This document shows, piece after piece, positions 17,512-26,728 of a stretch of DNA of 55,331 bases; within the stretch, counting starts at the first letter, position 1, and each line of letters opens with the position of its first letter. Under the pieces are notes generated by a model, which did no database searches, was not told the DNA's origin, and saw nothing but the letters and a program-made list of their open reading frames with translations. Made by a program: the position numbers and the translations under genes. Source of the stretch: an uncultured Lachnospiraceae bacterium. GTDB lineage: Bacteria > Bacillota > Clostridia > Lachnospirales > Lachnospiraceae. The stretch spans positions 1 to 55,331 of the forward strand of contig CAMVHB010000010.1 in assembly GCA_947167155.1 (NCBI GenBank). The letters run 5' to 3'.

Positions 17512-17988
17512 TCACTCGTCGATGAAGCTCTTCGGAAGCCCGTATCTTGCAAGATTTGAATTGTGATAATCCTTGTCATAGGTCACTTCCTTTTTGAAGA
17601 AGGGTACGCTTTTCATGTCAAAGGCCTTTGCCTCGCTGCCTGACTCAAATTCGACCTCTCCCATTACGAGGGGAAACAGCTCGTCCTCGAAGATGTCAAA
17701 GTCTATGTGCCTCTTGCCGTCTTTAAGGGGAATGAAATAGCGCTTTTTCCGGACAGGCGGGTTGTCGGCTTTTTCAAGCAGATGATAATAGGCTTCCTCA
17801 GTAAGCGGAAGGTTCACTTCCTCCCGTTCCATGAGTCCCTTTGATTTGTAGGTCAGAATAAATTCATCTCCCTCACGTCTCGCCCTTATCACAGGATCTG
17901 AGCAGAGATAAAACTGCTCTATTTCCTTCATCTTGTAAGAAGAGATATTTTCGGGTATACTTGAGAGAAATTTGCGCTCGATCTCCAT
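17512..17988 (-). CDS. CYTH domain (triphosphate tunnel) protein
   Basis: The product (158 aa) begins with MEIERKF, which contains the ExExK signature (E2, E4, K6) of the CYTH superfamily. These proteins form a beta-barrel tunnel that binds triphosphates; bacterial members include triphosphatases and class IV adenylate cyclase. Arg and Lys pairs such as VIRARREG and YKSKG line the predicted tunnel. The start at 17988 has AAAGGAGCGG nine bases upstream; longer versions of the frame lack this. The substrate cannot be told from sequence, and no CHAD domain is attached. Confidence 0.85.
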   Translation of the reverse strand: MEIERKFLSSIPENISSYKMKEIEQFYLCSDPVIRARREGDEFILTYKSKGLMEREEVNLPLTEEAYYHLLEKADNPPVRKKRYFIPLKDGKRHIDFDIFEDELFPLVMGEVEFESGSEAKAFDMKSVPFFKKEVTYDKDYHNSNLARYGLPKSFIDE

Positions 17989-18075
17989 TGAACCGCTCCT
18001 TTCTTTTTTTGGAATTGTACCACACAGCAAAAGGAGGCCGCAATCGGGTGCAGCCGGATATTTTGGAGGAAAACA

Positions 18076-18630
18076 ATGAACAGGATACTGATCTTTATGG
18101 CAGACGGAGTTGAGGAGGTTGAAGCCCTGACTGTGGTAGATCTTCTCCGCCGCCAAAAATGTGACATAGATATGGTCACGATCAATGACAGCCGCCTTGT
18201 TACAGGCTCTCACAACATCATGCTCTCAGCTGACAAGAGTATCACGGAGGTGGATATAGCGTCCTATGATGTTCTCGTGATCCCCGGAGGGCTGAAGGGC
18301 ACTGCAAATCTGAAGCAGGAGCCCATCGTCCTGAATACGATCAGGGACTTTGATGCTGCAGGGAAGCTCGTCTGCGCTATCTGCGCGGGACCTACCGTAC
18401 TTGCGGCAGCAGGGATCACGGAAGGGAAAAAGATCTCATCCTATCCCGGAACTGAAGGGGACTTAAACGGCGGTATTTCGCAAGGCGAGGCTGAAGTCAC
18501 ACTTGACGGGAATATGATCACGAGCCGGGGGCTTGGCACTGCGATCCCCTTCTCGCTTTCCATCATAGAATATCTCTTCGGAAAAGAAGCTTCAGAAGAG
18601 ATGAGAAAAAAGATAGTTTATAAAGGCTGA
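18076..18630 (+). CDS. DJ-1/PfpI family protein
   Basis: The product (184 aa) has the class I glutamine amidotransferase-like fold of the DJ-1/YajL group. ADGVEEVEAL holds the conserved glutamate, and AICAGPTVLAAAG is the nucleophile elbow with the reactive cysteine. Proposed roles for the family are protection from reactive carbonyls, oxidative-stress sensing or chaperone activity; the precise substrate is not known. TTGGAGGAAAACA gives a good ribosome-binding site. It precedes tig by 31 bp and could be cotranscribed with the protein-quality-control genes downstream. Confidence 0.88.
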   Translation: MNRILIFMADGVEEVEALTVVDLLRRQKCDIDMVTINDSRLVTGSHNIMLSADKSITEVDIASYDVLVIPGGLKGTANLKQEPIVLNTIRDFDAAGKLVCAICAGPTVLAAAGITEGKKISSYPGTEGDLNGGISQGEAEVTLDGNMITSRGLGTAIPFSLSIIEYLFGKEASEEMRKKIVYKG

Positions 18631-18661
18631 TAATATTAAAAGAGAGGACAACGAAAGACAA

Positions 18662-19990
18662 ATGAAAGTATCCGTGGAAAAGCTTGAACACAATATGGCA
18701 GTCCTTACGGTGGAGGTGCCGGAGGACACAGTGGAAGAGGCGCTTCAGAAGGCTTATCTTTCGCAGAGGAAGAGGATTTCGGTTCCGGGCTTTCGAAAGG
18801 GCAAGGTCCCGAGGCAGCTCATAGAAAAGATGTACGGCCCTGCTGTTTTTTACGAAGAAGCCGGAAATTATATGATAGACAATGAATATCCGAAAGCCTA
18901 TGACGAGAGCGGTCTTGAGATAGTCTCAGCCCCCGAGATCGAGGTCAAGGAGATTGAAAAGGGAAAGCCCTTCATATTCACGGCAAAGGTTGCTGTAAAG
19001 CCCGAAGTCACACTCGGAAAATACAAGGGGCTTGAAGTCACAAAGATAGATACGAAAGTCTCCGATGAAGAAGTCGAGAAGAAGATCAATGAAGAGCTCA
19101 AAAAGAACGCCCGCATAGTCACAAAGGAAGGTCCCGCCGCACTTTCGGACACTGCTGTCATTGATTTTGAAGGCTCTGTCGAGGGCGTGCCGTTCGAGGG
19201 CGGAAAGTCGAAAGACTACGAGCTTGAGCTTGGAAGCCACACTTTCATCGATACATTTGAGGACCAGATCGTTGGAAAGAGCGCGGGAGACGAATTTGAC
19301 GTCAACGTGACCTTCCCCGAAGATTACGGTGAAAAGTCTCTTGCCGGGAAAGCCGCAGTATTTGTCGTGAAACTCAATGAAGTGAAGACTCATGAGCTGC
19401 CCGAGCTTGATGACGAATATGTATCCGATACTACGGAATTTGATACAGTTGAAGAATACAGGAAAGACATCCTTGACCGTCTCACAAAGGAAAAGGAGAA
19501 TGCCGCAAGAGGCCAAAAGGAGGATGAAGCAGTAGAAAAGCTTGTTTCGGAGTCCACTATGGATATCCCCGAGGCTATGATAGATTTCCAGACAGACAGC
19601 GAGCTTCGGGATTATTCCTATTCCCTGATGAGATCGGGACTTAAGCTTTCCGATTATCTCAAGTTCACCGGTGAGACCGTTGAATCCGTGAAGGAAAGGA
19701 TAAGGCCGAATGCAAAGAAGAGGATAGAAGCCTCCCTCGTGCTTGAAGCCGTTGCAAAGGCTGAAGGTCTTAGTGCAACGGACGAAGATGTTGACGAAAA
19801 GCTTAAGGAGACTGCCGAGAGAAACGATCTGACCCTTGATGAGATCAGGGAAAATGTCTCAGACAGCGAGAGAAAGACCATGAAGCGCCAGATCGAGATA
19901 GAAAAGGCGATAGACTTCATCCTTGACAACGCAAAGGAGAAAGCGCCGAAAAAGACCAGGAAGGATAGCAAAGACAAAGCGGAGGTTTGA
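18662..19990 (+). CDS. tig: Trigger factor
   Basis: Trigger factor (442 aa) is a ribosome-bound chaperone with peptidyl-prolyl isomerase activity. The ribosome-binding signature [12 protein letters not shown] is at about residues 40-51. The FKBP-like domain spans about 150-245 ([20 protein letters not shown]), and a long helical C-terminal chaperone region ends in a lysine-rich tail. It sits directly before clpP and clpX, as in many Firmicutes; its stop overlaps none of clpP's coding sequence if clpP starts at 19996. Confidence 0.96.
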   Translation: MKVSVEKLEHNMAVLTVEVPEDTVEEALQKAYLSQRKRISVPGFRKGKVPRQLIEKMYGPAVFYEEAGNYMIDNEYPKAYDESGLEIVSAPEIEVKEIEKGKPFIFTAKVAVKPEVTLGKYKGLEVTKIDTKVSDEEVEKKINEELKKNARIVTKEGPAALSDTAVIDFEGSVEGVPFEGGKSKDYELELGSHTFIDTFEDQIVGKSAGDEFDVNVTFPEDYGEKSLAGKAAVFVVKLNEVKTHELPELDDEYVSDTTEFDTVEEYRKDILDRLTKEKENAARGQKEDEAVEKLVSESTMDIPEAMIDFQTDSELRDYSYSLMRSGLKLSDYLKFTGETVESVKERIRPNAKKRIEASLVLEAVAKAEGLSATDEDVDEKLKETAERNDLTLDEIRENVSDSERKTMKRQIEIEKAIDFILDNAKEKAPKKTRKDSKDKAEV

Positions 19991-19995
19991 GAATA

Positions 19996-20622
19996 ATGGC
20001 TACAATACCTTATGTCATTGAACAGAATTCAAGAGGCGAGAGATCATATGACATCTTTTCCCGCCTGTTAAAGGACAGGATCATCTTCCTCGGGGAGGAC
20101 GTGAACCCTACCACTGCATCCCTTGTTGTGGCGCAGCTTCTTTTCCTTGAATCCGAGGATCCGGGAAAGGACATACATCTTTACATCAATTCACCCGGAG
20201 GAGAAGTAAATTCCGGTTTTGCGATCTATGACACGATGCAGTACGTGAAGTGCGATGTTTCAACGATCTGCGTAGGTCTTGCGGCTTCAATGGGGGCCTT
20301 CCTTCTTGCAGGCGGCACCAAGGGAAAGCGTTTTGCTCTTCCGAATGCAGAGATAATGATCCATCAGCCCTCGGGCGGTGCGAAGGGACAGGCTACGGAG
20401 ATCGAGATAGCCGCAAAGAACATCCTTCGTACAAAGCAGCGCCTGAACGAGATCCTTGCAAAGAATACCGGAAAGCCCATTGATGTGGTTGCAAAGGATA
20501 CGGACCGGGATTATTTTATGACAGCTGAAGAGGCGCTTGAATACGGACTCATCGACCAGATCGTGCAAAAGAGGGAAGAGACCGGCGACGACAAAAAGTC
20601 AAAGGAAGAAAAAAAGGATTGA
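19996..20622 (+). CDS. clpP: ATP-dependent Clp protease proteolytic subunit
   Basis: ClpP (208 aa) forms the tetradecameric protease chamber fed by ClpX. The catalytic triad is Ser98 in GLAASMGAF, His123 in MIHQPSGG and Asp172. The N-terminal processing region is short, as usual. I choose ATG at 19996, ten bases after GGAGG, over the TTG at 19987. The C-terminus is a charged Lys/Glu tail. It lies between tig and clpX with short gaps, so a single transcript is likely. Confidence 0.97.
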   Translation: MATIPYVIEQNSRGERSYDIFSRLLKDRIIFLGEDVNPTTASLVVAQLLFLESEDPGKDIHLYINSPGGEVNSGFAIYDTMQYVKCDVSTICVGLAASMGAFLLAGGTKGKRFALPNAEIMIHQPSGGAKGQATEIEIAAKNILRTKQRLNEILAKNTGKPIDVVAKDTDRDYFMTAEEALEYGLIDQIVQKREETGDDKKSKEEKKD

Positions 20623-20631
20623 ATGGAATAA

Positions 20632-21999
20632 ATGAAGAGTCATGAAGCAGTTCGCTGCTCCTTCTGCGGCAAGCCCCAGGGGCAGGTCAGAAAACTTATA
20701 GCAGGACCCGGGAATACCTTTATCTGCGACGAGTGTGTAGAGATATGCATGGAGATACTCGAGGAAGAGCTTGATATGGAGCCCTCCGACAACGAAATCG
20801 AAGTAGTGCCGGATGAGAGCGTTCCAAAGGACGAAAAATTCAAGGAGGAAAAGAAGGAAGACGACCTTGATATCAAGCTCAAAAAGCCAAAGGAGATGAA
20901 GGCCTTTCTTGATGAGTATGTGATAGGGCAGGAGGAGGCCAAAAAGGTCCTCTCGGTCGCTGTCTACAACCATTACAAGAGGATCACCTCGAAGGAGAAG
21001 ACGGATGTAGAGATCCAGAAGTCAAATGTGCTTCTCCTTGGTCCCACAGGCTCAGGAAAAACTCTTCTGGCGCAAACTCTGGCCCGTATCCTGAACGTTC
21101 CCTTTGCGATCGCTGATGCGACAACGCTTACCGAGGCGGGTTACGTTGGTGAGGACGTTGAGAACATACTCCTGAAGCTCATTCAGGCGGCCGAGTTCAA
21201 TGTGAAGCGCGCCGAGGTCGGAATAGTCTACATAGACGAGATAGACAAGATCACAAAAAAGACGGAAAATGTTTCGATCACCCGTGATGTTTCCGGTGAA
21301 GGTGTCCAGCAGGCGCTCCTCAAGATCATCGAGGGCACCACGGCCTCAGTCCCTCCCCAGGGCGGTCGTAAGCACCCCCAGCAGGAGCTCATCAAGATCG
21401 ATACTACGAATATCCTCTTCATCTGCGGAGGCGCATTTGAAGGTCTTGACAAGATAATAGAAAACCGTCTCGACAAAAAAACGATAGGCTTTAATTCAAA
21501 GATTTCAGAGCGCGATGAAAGCAAAGATGAGAGCGAGTACTTAAAGAAGGCGCTTCCCCAGGACTTCATCAAATACGGTCTGATCCCCGAGTTTATCGGA
21601 AGAGTCCCTATAAATGTTGCCCTCTCAAGGCTTACAAGGGAGGAACTTATCCGTATTCTGACAGAGCCGAAGAATGCTCTTACAAAGCAGTACGAAGCAC
21701 TTCTTAAGATGGATGATGTTACGCTCACTTTTGAGGAAGAAGCTTTAAATGCCATAGCTGACAAGGCTCTTGAAAGAAAGACGGGTGCGAGAGGACTTCG
21801 TGCCATCATGGAATCCGTGATGATGGACCATATGTATTCACTTCCTTCAGAGGATTCAGTGAAGTCGCTTTCCATTACAAAAAAGATGGTTGAGGAAAAC
21901 GATCTCTTTATCGAAAAGGGCGAAGGAAAAAAGGAAAGTGCAAGCGACGTCGTTGAGATAGAGGATCAGAAACAGAAAAAGAAAAAGGCTTCAGCGTGA
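20632..21999 (+). CDS. clpX: Clp protease ATP-binding subunit
   Basis: ClpX (455 aa) is the AAA+ unfoldase that feeds substrates to ClpP. The N-terminal zinc-binding domain uses Cys9, Cys12, Cys32 and Cys35. Walker A is [12 protein letters not shown], Walker B is [10 protein letters not shown], and a GYVGEDVE pore-loop follows. RVPINVA and the C-terminal small domain complete the protein. The last about 40 residues are a lysine- and glutamate-rich tail longer than in E. coli. No lon gene is found between clpX and engB, unlike Bacillus. Confidence 0.97.
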   Translation: MKSHEAVRCSFCGKPQGQVRKLIAGPGNTFICDECVEICMEILEEELDMEPSDNEIEVVPDESVPKDEKFKEEKKEDDLDIKLKKPKEMKAFLDEYVIGQEEAKKVLSVAVYNHYKRITSKEKTDVEIQKSNVLLLGPTGSGKTLLAQTLARILNVPFAIADATTLTEAGYVGEDVENILLKLIQAAEFNVKRAEVGIVYIDEIDKITKKTENVSITRDVSGEGVQQALLKIIEGTTASVPPQGGRKHPQQELIKIDTTNILFICGGAFEGLDKIIENRLDKKTIGFNSKISERDESKDESEYLKKALPQDFIKYGLIPEFIGRVPINVALSRLTREELIRILTEPKNALTKQYEALLKMDDVTLTFEEEALNAIADKALERKTGARGLRAIMESVMMDHMYSLPSEDSVKSLSITKKMVEENDLFIEKGEGKKESASDVVEIEDQKQKKKKASA

Positions 22000-22003
22000 A
22001 GAT

Positions 22004-22600
22004 ATGGTGATCAGGTCAGCCAGTCTTGAAACCGTATGCGGAATAACGAGCGATCTCCCGAGAAACCAGCTTCCGGAGGTCGCTTTTTCGGGAAGATCAA
22101 ACGTCGGGAAGTCTTCTCTTATCAACACTGTGCTTTCGAGGAAAGCGCTTGCAAGGACTTCGAGCGTGCCCGGAAAGACGCAGACTCTGAATTTTTATAA
22201 TATCAATGATGAGCTTTACCTTGTCGATCTCCCGGGTTACGGCTATACGCAGGCTTCAAAATCGGTAAATGAAAAATGGGGAAAGATGATCGAGTGCTAT
22301 CTTCGGGAATCGGAGATGCTTTCCGCCATCTTTCTTCTTGTCGATATGCGGCATGCCCCGACGAAGCTCGACATCGCGATGGCTGAGACCATCAGGTTCC
22401 TTGAGTTTCAGCTTATAGTCCTTGCGACAAAAGCCGACAAGTTGAAGACCAATGAACGAAAGAAGAACATAGCTCTCATAGAAAAGACGCTTTCCATGAG
22501 AGAAGATGATATATTGATCCCCTTTTCATCTGTCACGAAGGAGGGTAAGGAGGAGGTCCTTGACCTTCTTTCCCAGGTGAAAGAGGAGGAGCAGCTATGA
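22004..22600 (+). CDS. engB: Ribosome biogenesis GTP-binding protein
   Basis: EngB/YsxC (198 aa) is a TRAFAC GTPase for 50S assembly. Motifs are GRSNVGKSSLIN (G1), a threonine-containing switch region around TSSVPGKTQTLNFY (G2), DLPGYGYTQ (G3) and TKADK (G4). The ATG at 22004 is four bases after the clpX stop and has a weak ribosome-binding site, so coupling to clpX is likely. Length and order are as in other Firmicutes. Confidence 0.94.
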   Translation: MVIRSASLETVCGITSDLPRNQLPEVAFSGRSNVGKSSLINTVLSRKALARTSSVPGKTQTLNFYNINDELYLVDLPGYGYTQASKSVNEKWGKMIECYLRESEMLSAIFLLVDMRHAPTKLDIAMAETIRFLEFQLIVLATKADKLKTNERKKNIALIEKTLSMREDDILIPFSSVTKEGKEEVLDLLSQVKEEEQL

Positions 22601-22628
22601 GAAGGAGGAGCCAAAGGAGGGATAATGT

Positions 22629-23477
22629 ATGGCAGCTGAGAAGAAGATCAAAGTCGGAACGATGCTTTTCAAGAATGACGAGCATCCTTATTTCAGAAAA
22701 TTAAAGAGCGGGATAGAGGACAAGCTCAGGGACGCAGGCGCGGAAGGTATCTTTCATGAGTGCGGCTTTACCATTGATTCACAGGTCGAGGCTCTTGATG
22801 AGCTCATCAAAAAGAAGTGCGACGCGATGATCATATCGCCCTCAGAGGATGAGCGTGTGATCAAAAAAGTGAATGAAGCCGCGGACAAGGGCATCATTAC
22901 TGTCACGGTGGATGCCGACCTTCCTGCTTCACAGCGTTCCTGTTTTGTTGGCGTGAACCCTTATCAGACGGGCGAGATAGCAGCGGGTATCATAGGCCGC
23001 CTCTCCGAAAAAAAGTCCGAGGTCTGCGTTGTTTCCGGAAATCGGAATTTCAATTCCCACAAGGAGAGGACCCGCGGATTTCGCGAATATCTTGAAAAGC
23101 ATTTTCCCGGCATTACGGTTGATGCCGTGGTCTATTGCGAGGATGATGATTACAAATGCTATGAGGAGGTCCAGAACGTCCTTGCCGCCTTCCCGATGAT
23201 AAGAGGTCTTGCCTTTATAGCAGGCGGCATCTACGGCGGCTGCAAGGCCCTTTATCAGCTTACTACATCAATGGACTTCAATGTCGTAACGATAGGAGAG
23301 ATAGATTCGACAAGAGACTTCATGGAAAAGGGCGTTATCGATATGACTATCGTTTCAAATCCTTATCCTATCGGCCGTACGGCGGCTTCCGCAGCTCTTC
23401 GCTTTTTGAAGGGAGAAGAGGTGGAGGAATTTATCTATATGGAAAATGCCGTAAAGACGAAGGAATGTCTTCTGTAG
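22629..23477 (+). CDS. Substrate-binding protein of the periplasmic-binding/LacI type without signal peptide
   Basis: The product (282 aa) has the two-lobed Peripla_BP_4 (RbsB/LacI) fold: VGTMLFKNDEHPYFRKLKSG at the start, CDAMIISPSEDE, VTVDADLP, GVNPYQTGEIAA and TIGEIDSTRDFMEKG. It has neither a secretion signal nor a helix-turn-helix, so it should stay in the cytosol without binding DNA by the usual domain. AAGGAGG nine bases before the ATG fixes the start, so a missing signal peptide is not an annotation error. Its last 13 bases overlap the FliB-family gene. A cytosolic sugar sensor or a domesticated binding protein is possible. Confidence 0.85.
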   Translation: MAAEKKIKVGTMLFKNDEHPYFRKLKSGIEDKLRDAGAEGIFHECGFTIDSQVEALDELIKKKCDAMIISPSEDERVIKKVNEAADKGIITVTVDADLPASQRSCFVGVNPYQTGEIAAGIIGRLSEKKSEVCVVSGNRNFNSHKERTRGFREYLEKHFPGITVDAVVYCEDDDYKCYEEVQNVLAAFPMIRGLAFIAGGIYGGCKALYQLTTSMDFNVVTIGEIDSTRDFMEKGVIDMTIVSNPYPIGRTAASAALRFLKGEEVEEFIYMENAVKTKECLL

Positions 23478-24676
23478 GATCTTCTGTGGGATCTGCTGTG
23501 GAAACAAGGGCGCTTTCGATAGTAAAGGGGTTTGTCTGCGCTGCAAAGATGTGCCCGCACAACTGCTGCAGAGGCTGGCAGATCCCTGTGGATGAAAGGA
23601 CGGAAAAGAATTTCAAGGAGATGCCGGGCCTTCGGGGAAGGCATCTTCGCTTTTTCCTTACAAGCTTTCGCGGCGATACCGTGATCAAAAAGATAATGGG
23701 GCGCTGCCCCTTTATCAATTCCGACCACCTTTGCCAGTTCGAGGCAAACGGCGAGACAGAGCTCATGCCGCTTGTCTGCAGGATATATCCGAGAGAGGGC
23801 GTGAAATACGGCGACTTTATCGAGGTCACTCTTGAACTTTCGTGTCCCGTTGCGGCAGAGCTATTCCTTAAAAACAAGGGCCGCCTTTCGTTTGTGCCGC
23901 ATTCCCATATCGATCCCTTCTTTGAGATCTCAAATGATGACAGTGCCTTTCTTTCATACCTTCTCTCTGAAAGGGAAAAGATCCTTGACTTCATCTGGGA
24001 GAAAGATCTTCCCCTTGCTGTTACGTGGAACGTGCTCTATTCCTACATCTCGGAAACCATGTCTCTGATCATGAGAAACAGGCTTTCTGAAGCCGGGGAG
24101 GTCTCTCTTGAAGAGCATTTAAGCGCCTTTCAGAAAAAGGGAAAAGAGGCTCTCATCTCTTTTTTTTCTATCCGGACTATCGACCGTATGATACTTGATC
24201 ATATTGATTACGGCGCACTTTTTATAAGGGAACGTGTCTTTTCGGATCTCATCAGGGACTACAACAGACTCTTTAAGAATATGCCGGTAAAAACGATAGA
24301 CCGCGACTTTCACGAAGCCGTGAATTCAATGTGCGCTGAAGTACCCGACCTTTCAAAGAAGTACAGGTCATACTTTTCCTACAATATCATGCAGCTTTTC
24401 CTTCTCTCATATGAGGATTACCATATTTTAAAACCCCTGCTTTTTTCCATGCTTTATACCGAACTTCTCATGATATTTGATCTTACGCGCTTTTTGCGAA
24501 ATGGGACAAAGGGACACTTCTCCCGGTCAGCGCCCGAGCCAAAAGAACCATCCTCCGGTCACTCTTTGCCGGATGAGATTCAGATCGAGACCTTGTATCT
24601 CATGGAGTCCTGCGTAAGGCACAATCCCTACCTCACACAGAACCTCCTCAATGTGATGCGCGAGGAAACGCTTTAG
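23465..24676 (+). CDS. FliB-family (lysine-N-methylase-like) protein
   Basis: The product (403 aa) shows the cysteine-rich start of the FliB family: CPHNCCRGWQIPVD (the CxxxCC motif), then GRCPFI, HLCQFE and PLVCRIYPRE, suggesting bound metal or an iron-sulfur site. FliB of Salmonella methylates lysines of flagellin. The remainder is helical. No flagellar genes are present in the window, so the substrate here is open. The start at 23465 overlaps the previous gene by 13 bases and the nearest GAAGGA is too close; a later GTG start is possible. Confidence 0.8.
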   Translation: MSSVGSSVGSAVETRALSIVKGFVCAAKMCPHNCCRGWQIPVDERTEKNFKEMPGLRGRHLRFFLTSFRGDTVIKKIMGRCPFINSDHLCQFEANGETELMPLVCRIYPREGVKYGDFIEVTLELSCPVAAELFLKNKGRLSFVPHSHIDPFFEISNDDSAFLSYLLSEREKILDFIWEKDLPLAVTWNVLYSYISETMSLIMRNRLSEAGEVSLEEHLSAFQKKGKEALISFFSIRTIDRMILDHIDYGALFIRERVFSDLIRDYNRLFKNMPVKTIDRDFHEAVNSMCAEVPDLSKKYRSYFSYNIMQLFLLSYEDYHILKPLLFSMLYTELLMIFDLTRFLRNGTKGHFSRSAPEPKEPSSGHSLPDEIQIETLYLMESCVRHNPYLTQNLLNVMREETL

Positions 24677-24706
24677 GCGGACAGGGGGACGCTTTTCTTG
24701 TCCGCC
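24676..24706. repeat. GGGGACG-type hairpin between fliB-like and PAP2 genes
   Basis: An 8-bp perfect stem (GGCGGACA at 24676-24683, TGTCCGCC at 24699-24706) encloses GGGGGACGCTTTTCT. It lies between two converging genes but has no T-run, so terminator function is uncertain. The GGGGACG word links it to the repeats at 581-706. Confidence 0.55.
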
Positions 24707-24710
24707 CCGT

Positions 24711-25250
24711 TCAGTGATTTACAAAATAAATAATATCAAAAACAAGCGAGATCGCGCTGCCGAACGCAGCGCCGAAGACAACATCCATTATGTAATGGAC
24801 ACCCGAAAGGACTCGGCAGACAGCTATTATCATTCCAGCAATGAGACAGGTGAGAGAAAGATAAGGGGATATCACAAGAAGTGACACGCCTATCGAAAAG
24901 GCAGAGAACACATGGCGGCTCGGAAAGCTGTTTCCCTTCGTCTCTTTTTCAATGAGGGGAACGATATCGTATTTTTCATACGGACGCTTCAGATTCATCC
25001 CGCTCCTTATCATTGAAATAAAGATAAAGCCCGCAAGCGGCGGGCATATTATCATAAGTATTCGAAAATCCCTTGATAAAAAAAGAAAAAAGAGAGTAAG
25101 AATATAGAGTACAGCGACAACAGTGCTTGAACCCCCGCTCAAAACAGTCAGGAAGTCAGAAGAATGCGGGACAGCCCTAAGCTTTTCATTCAGTCTTTCG
25201 TAGCCTTCTCTTGTCATAGCTTGATACAAAACCTCTGCTTTTTTGGACAA
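24711..25250 (-). CDS. PAP2-family membrane phosphatase
   Basis: The product (179 aa) has four to five hydrophobic segments and the three PAP2 motifs: KRPYEKYD, SFPSRHVFSA and RVLSGVHYIMDVVFG, with catalytic histidines in the last two. Such enzymes remove phosphate from lipid pyrophosphates or phosphatidic acid at the membrane; undecaprenyl-pyrophosphate recycling is one possibility. The start is uncertain. The TTG at 25250 falls inside a hairpin, and the ATG at 25217 lacks a clear ribosome-binding site but starts near the usual family length. Confidence 0.85.
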   Translation of the reverse strand: MSKKAEVLYQAMTREGYERLNEKLRAVPHSSDFLTVLSGGSSTVVAVLYILTLFFLFLSRDFRILMIICPPLAGFIFISMIRSGMNLKRPYEKYDIVPLIEKETKGNSFPSRHVFSAFSIGVSLLVISPYLSLTCLIAGMIIAVCRVLSGVHYIMDVVFGAAFGSAISLVFDIIYFVNH

Positions 25251-25268
25251 GGGAAACGTCCCCTTGTC
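25246..25268. repeat. REP-like hairpin at the 5' end of the PAP2 gene
   Basis: GACAAGGG (25246-25253) and CCCTTGTC (25261-25268) form a perfect 8-bp stem with a 7-nt loop. On the minus strand it would fold over the TTG start of the PAP2 gene. It has no following T-run. Its AAGGGGACGTTTCCC core resembles the other GGGGACG elements in the window. Confidence 0.55.
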
Positions 25269-25274
25269 TCGAGA

Positions 25275-26114
25275 TCATTGATTGAAAATAAGATAATCCT
25301 CGGCCTTGAGCGCCTCTTTGTTCTTTTCAATATAGTCTGCGACGGAGTTTTTGAATTTTTTCCACTCATCCTCGTGCTCGACAAAATATTTCGGGCAGAG
25401 CTTTCCGGAAACATCATAATGCCGGATTATGGTTTCGTCATTTGCTTCAAGACCATATCGAACAAGGAGCCAGGCCGTGAGCTTTTTCATGGAGTCGAGT
25501 GTAGAGTCATTGAATTTTCCGGATTCATCCTTGTGGCAGCACTCGATAGCGACAGTGTCATCATTTCTGTTGTTTGAAGCATAGGCGATCTCCCTTGTCG
25601 GGATGCACTGCACGACCTCGCCTTCAAGCCCCACTATGAAATGACTGGAGGCCTTCGTAGTCTTTAAGATGCGAAGATCCTCAAAATATTCGCGGTTCTG
25701 TGCCGCCGTTCCTCCGGGACTTGCAGTATAATGAATAACGACCGCATTCACAGTGTTAAGAGGTCTGCCGGGCCTTGAATATGGATTTTTCGTAAGCATC
25801 TGAAGATCTATCTCAAGATGCTGACCGCTCGCAGAGGCAGTTTTGGAAGAGTCTGCCGCAGCCTTTGGAATTGTTGCATCAGGAAAGGGAAGTTCAGTGC
25901 TTTCCAAAACTTCAGCACCGGTTCGAACTTCACTGCTTTGAGAAGATCTGTTTACAAGTCGGGAGATACCATATACGACAAGGCTTACAACTGTGATAAG
26001 CCCGATAAGGGCAAGTACGAGTATGATCCAGGTGACAAGGCGAATGAGAATGCGTCTTCTTCTTCTTTTTTTCCGCCGTTTTCTTTTTATTGATATTTCT
26101 TCTTCATCCATCAC
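25275..26114 (-). CDS. Membrane-anchored N-acetylmuramoyl-L-alanine amidase (Amidase_2)
   Basis: The product (279 aa) begins with a very basic cytosolic stretch (KRKRRKKRRRRR), then one membrane helix at about 25-48, a Ser/Ala-rich linker, and an Amidase_2/PGRP domain from about residue 100. The zinc ligands are His in VIHYTAS, His in IRHYDVSG and Cys in KLCPKYF. The domain cuts the bond between MurNAc and the stem peptide outside the cell. Four bases overlap with the carD gene upstream (ATGA type), so the two are read from one mRNA. Its target could be self peptidoglycan during growth. Confidence 0.9.
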   Translation of the reverse strand: MMDEEEISIKRKRRKKRRRRRILIRLVTWIILVLALIGLITVVSLVVYGISRLVNRSSQSSEVRTGAEVLESTELPFPDATIPKAAADSSKTASASGQHLEIDLQMLTKNPYSRPGRPLNTVNAVVIHYTASPGGTAAQNREYFEDLRILKTTKASSHFIVGLEGEVVQCIPTREIAYASNNRNDDTVAIECCHKDESGKFNDSTLDSMKKLTAWLLVRYGLEANDETIIRHYDVSGKLCPKYFVEHEDEWKKFKNSVADYIEKNKEALKAEDYLIFNQ

Positions 26115-26647
26115 TCTTGATTTTCCGAAATGAAGAGATCCTTTTCTTCTTTGAGCGCGAGATAGAAAGTTTTTTCCGTGCAGGAGACATCCTCCTGCCT
26201 CGCAAATGCCATCTCTTCAAAGAGCCGCTTTCCGCTGCTCTGCATTATCTTTTCGTCTGAAGACATGGTCTTTTTTCCGGCCGCTATCCTCATCTGCTTA
26301 CGAAGGTAAATAGTCTTTACAACGGTTGCAAGGTCATAAAGGTCAAAGGTCTCGATCTTTTCCCTGAATATCTCGGCAGCCGCGCGGGGATTTTTTTCAC
26401 GTATGAAAGGAAGGGAGGGGACTTTTGAGAGCAGCTCCTCCGTATCTTCACGTGTCATCACGTCTCTCATCCTGACCTTTGAATCCACCGGTGTCAGTAC
26501 CTTTGAGCTTTTTTCAAAAACCGGCTGAAGAGAATAATAAAGTTTTTCCGAGCCCTTTCCGTCAAGGGCTTCCTCGGAGATATCGCACACCTTGCATACG
26601 CCGGAGCGCTCATGCATGAGATAATCCCCGACCTTGAACCTTTTCAT
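26111..26647 (-). CDS. CarD/CdnL family transcription regulator
   Basis: The product (178 aa) has the N-terminal RNA-polymerase-interaction (Tudor-like) domain, MKRFKVGDYLMHERSGVC to about residue 60, and a helical C-terminal domain. CarD proteins bind the RNA polymerase beta subunit and stabilise open complexes at promoters. The ATG has AGGATGG upstream. It shares a promoter and a translational overlap with the amidase gene. It is a shorter relative of the TRCF-type fold, with no helicase part. Confidence 0.9.
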   Translation of the reverse strand: MKRFKVGDYLMHERSGVCKVCDISEEALDGKGSEKLYYSLQPVFEKSSKVLTPVDSKVRMRDVMTREDTEELLSKVPSLPFIREKNPRAAAEIFREKIETFDLYDLATVVKTIYLRKQMRIAAGKKTMSSDEKIMQSSGKRLFEEMAFARQEDVSCTEKTFYLALKEEKDLFISENQE

Positions 26648-26685
26648 AAATTCACCATCCTGTTTTAAGGGGAGAAATCACAAAT

Positions 26686-26714
26686 ATATTACCACAAAAG
26701 CGGCTTTTTCGCAA
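26686..26714 (-). promoter_or_regulatory. Sigma-A promoter of the carD-amidase pair
   Basis: On the minus strand TTGCGA (plus 26709-26714) and TAATAT (plus 26686-26691) are 17 bp apart. They lie 39 bp before the CarD start codon and just downstream of the uridine phosphorylase stop, so carD and the amidase have their own promoter. Confidence 0.6.
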
Positions 26715-26728
26715 TCTCCCCGAATTTT

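Noticed and set aside
17989-18213. An N-terminal extension of the CYTH protein
   Set aside because: The extension lacks family similarity, and the ExExK motif sits right after an ATG with AAAGGAGCGG upstream.
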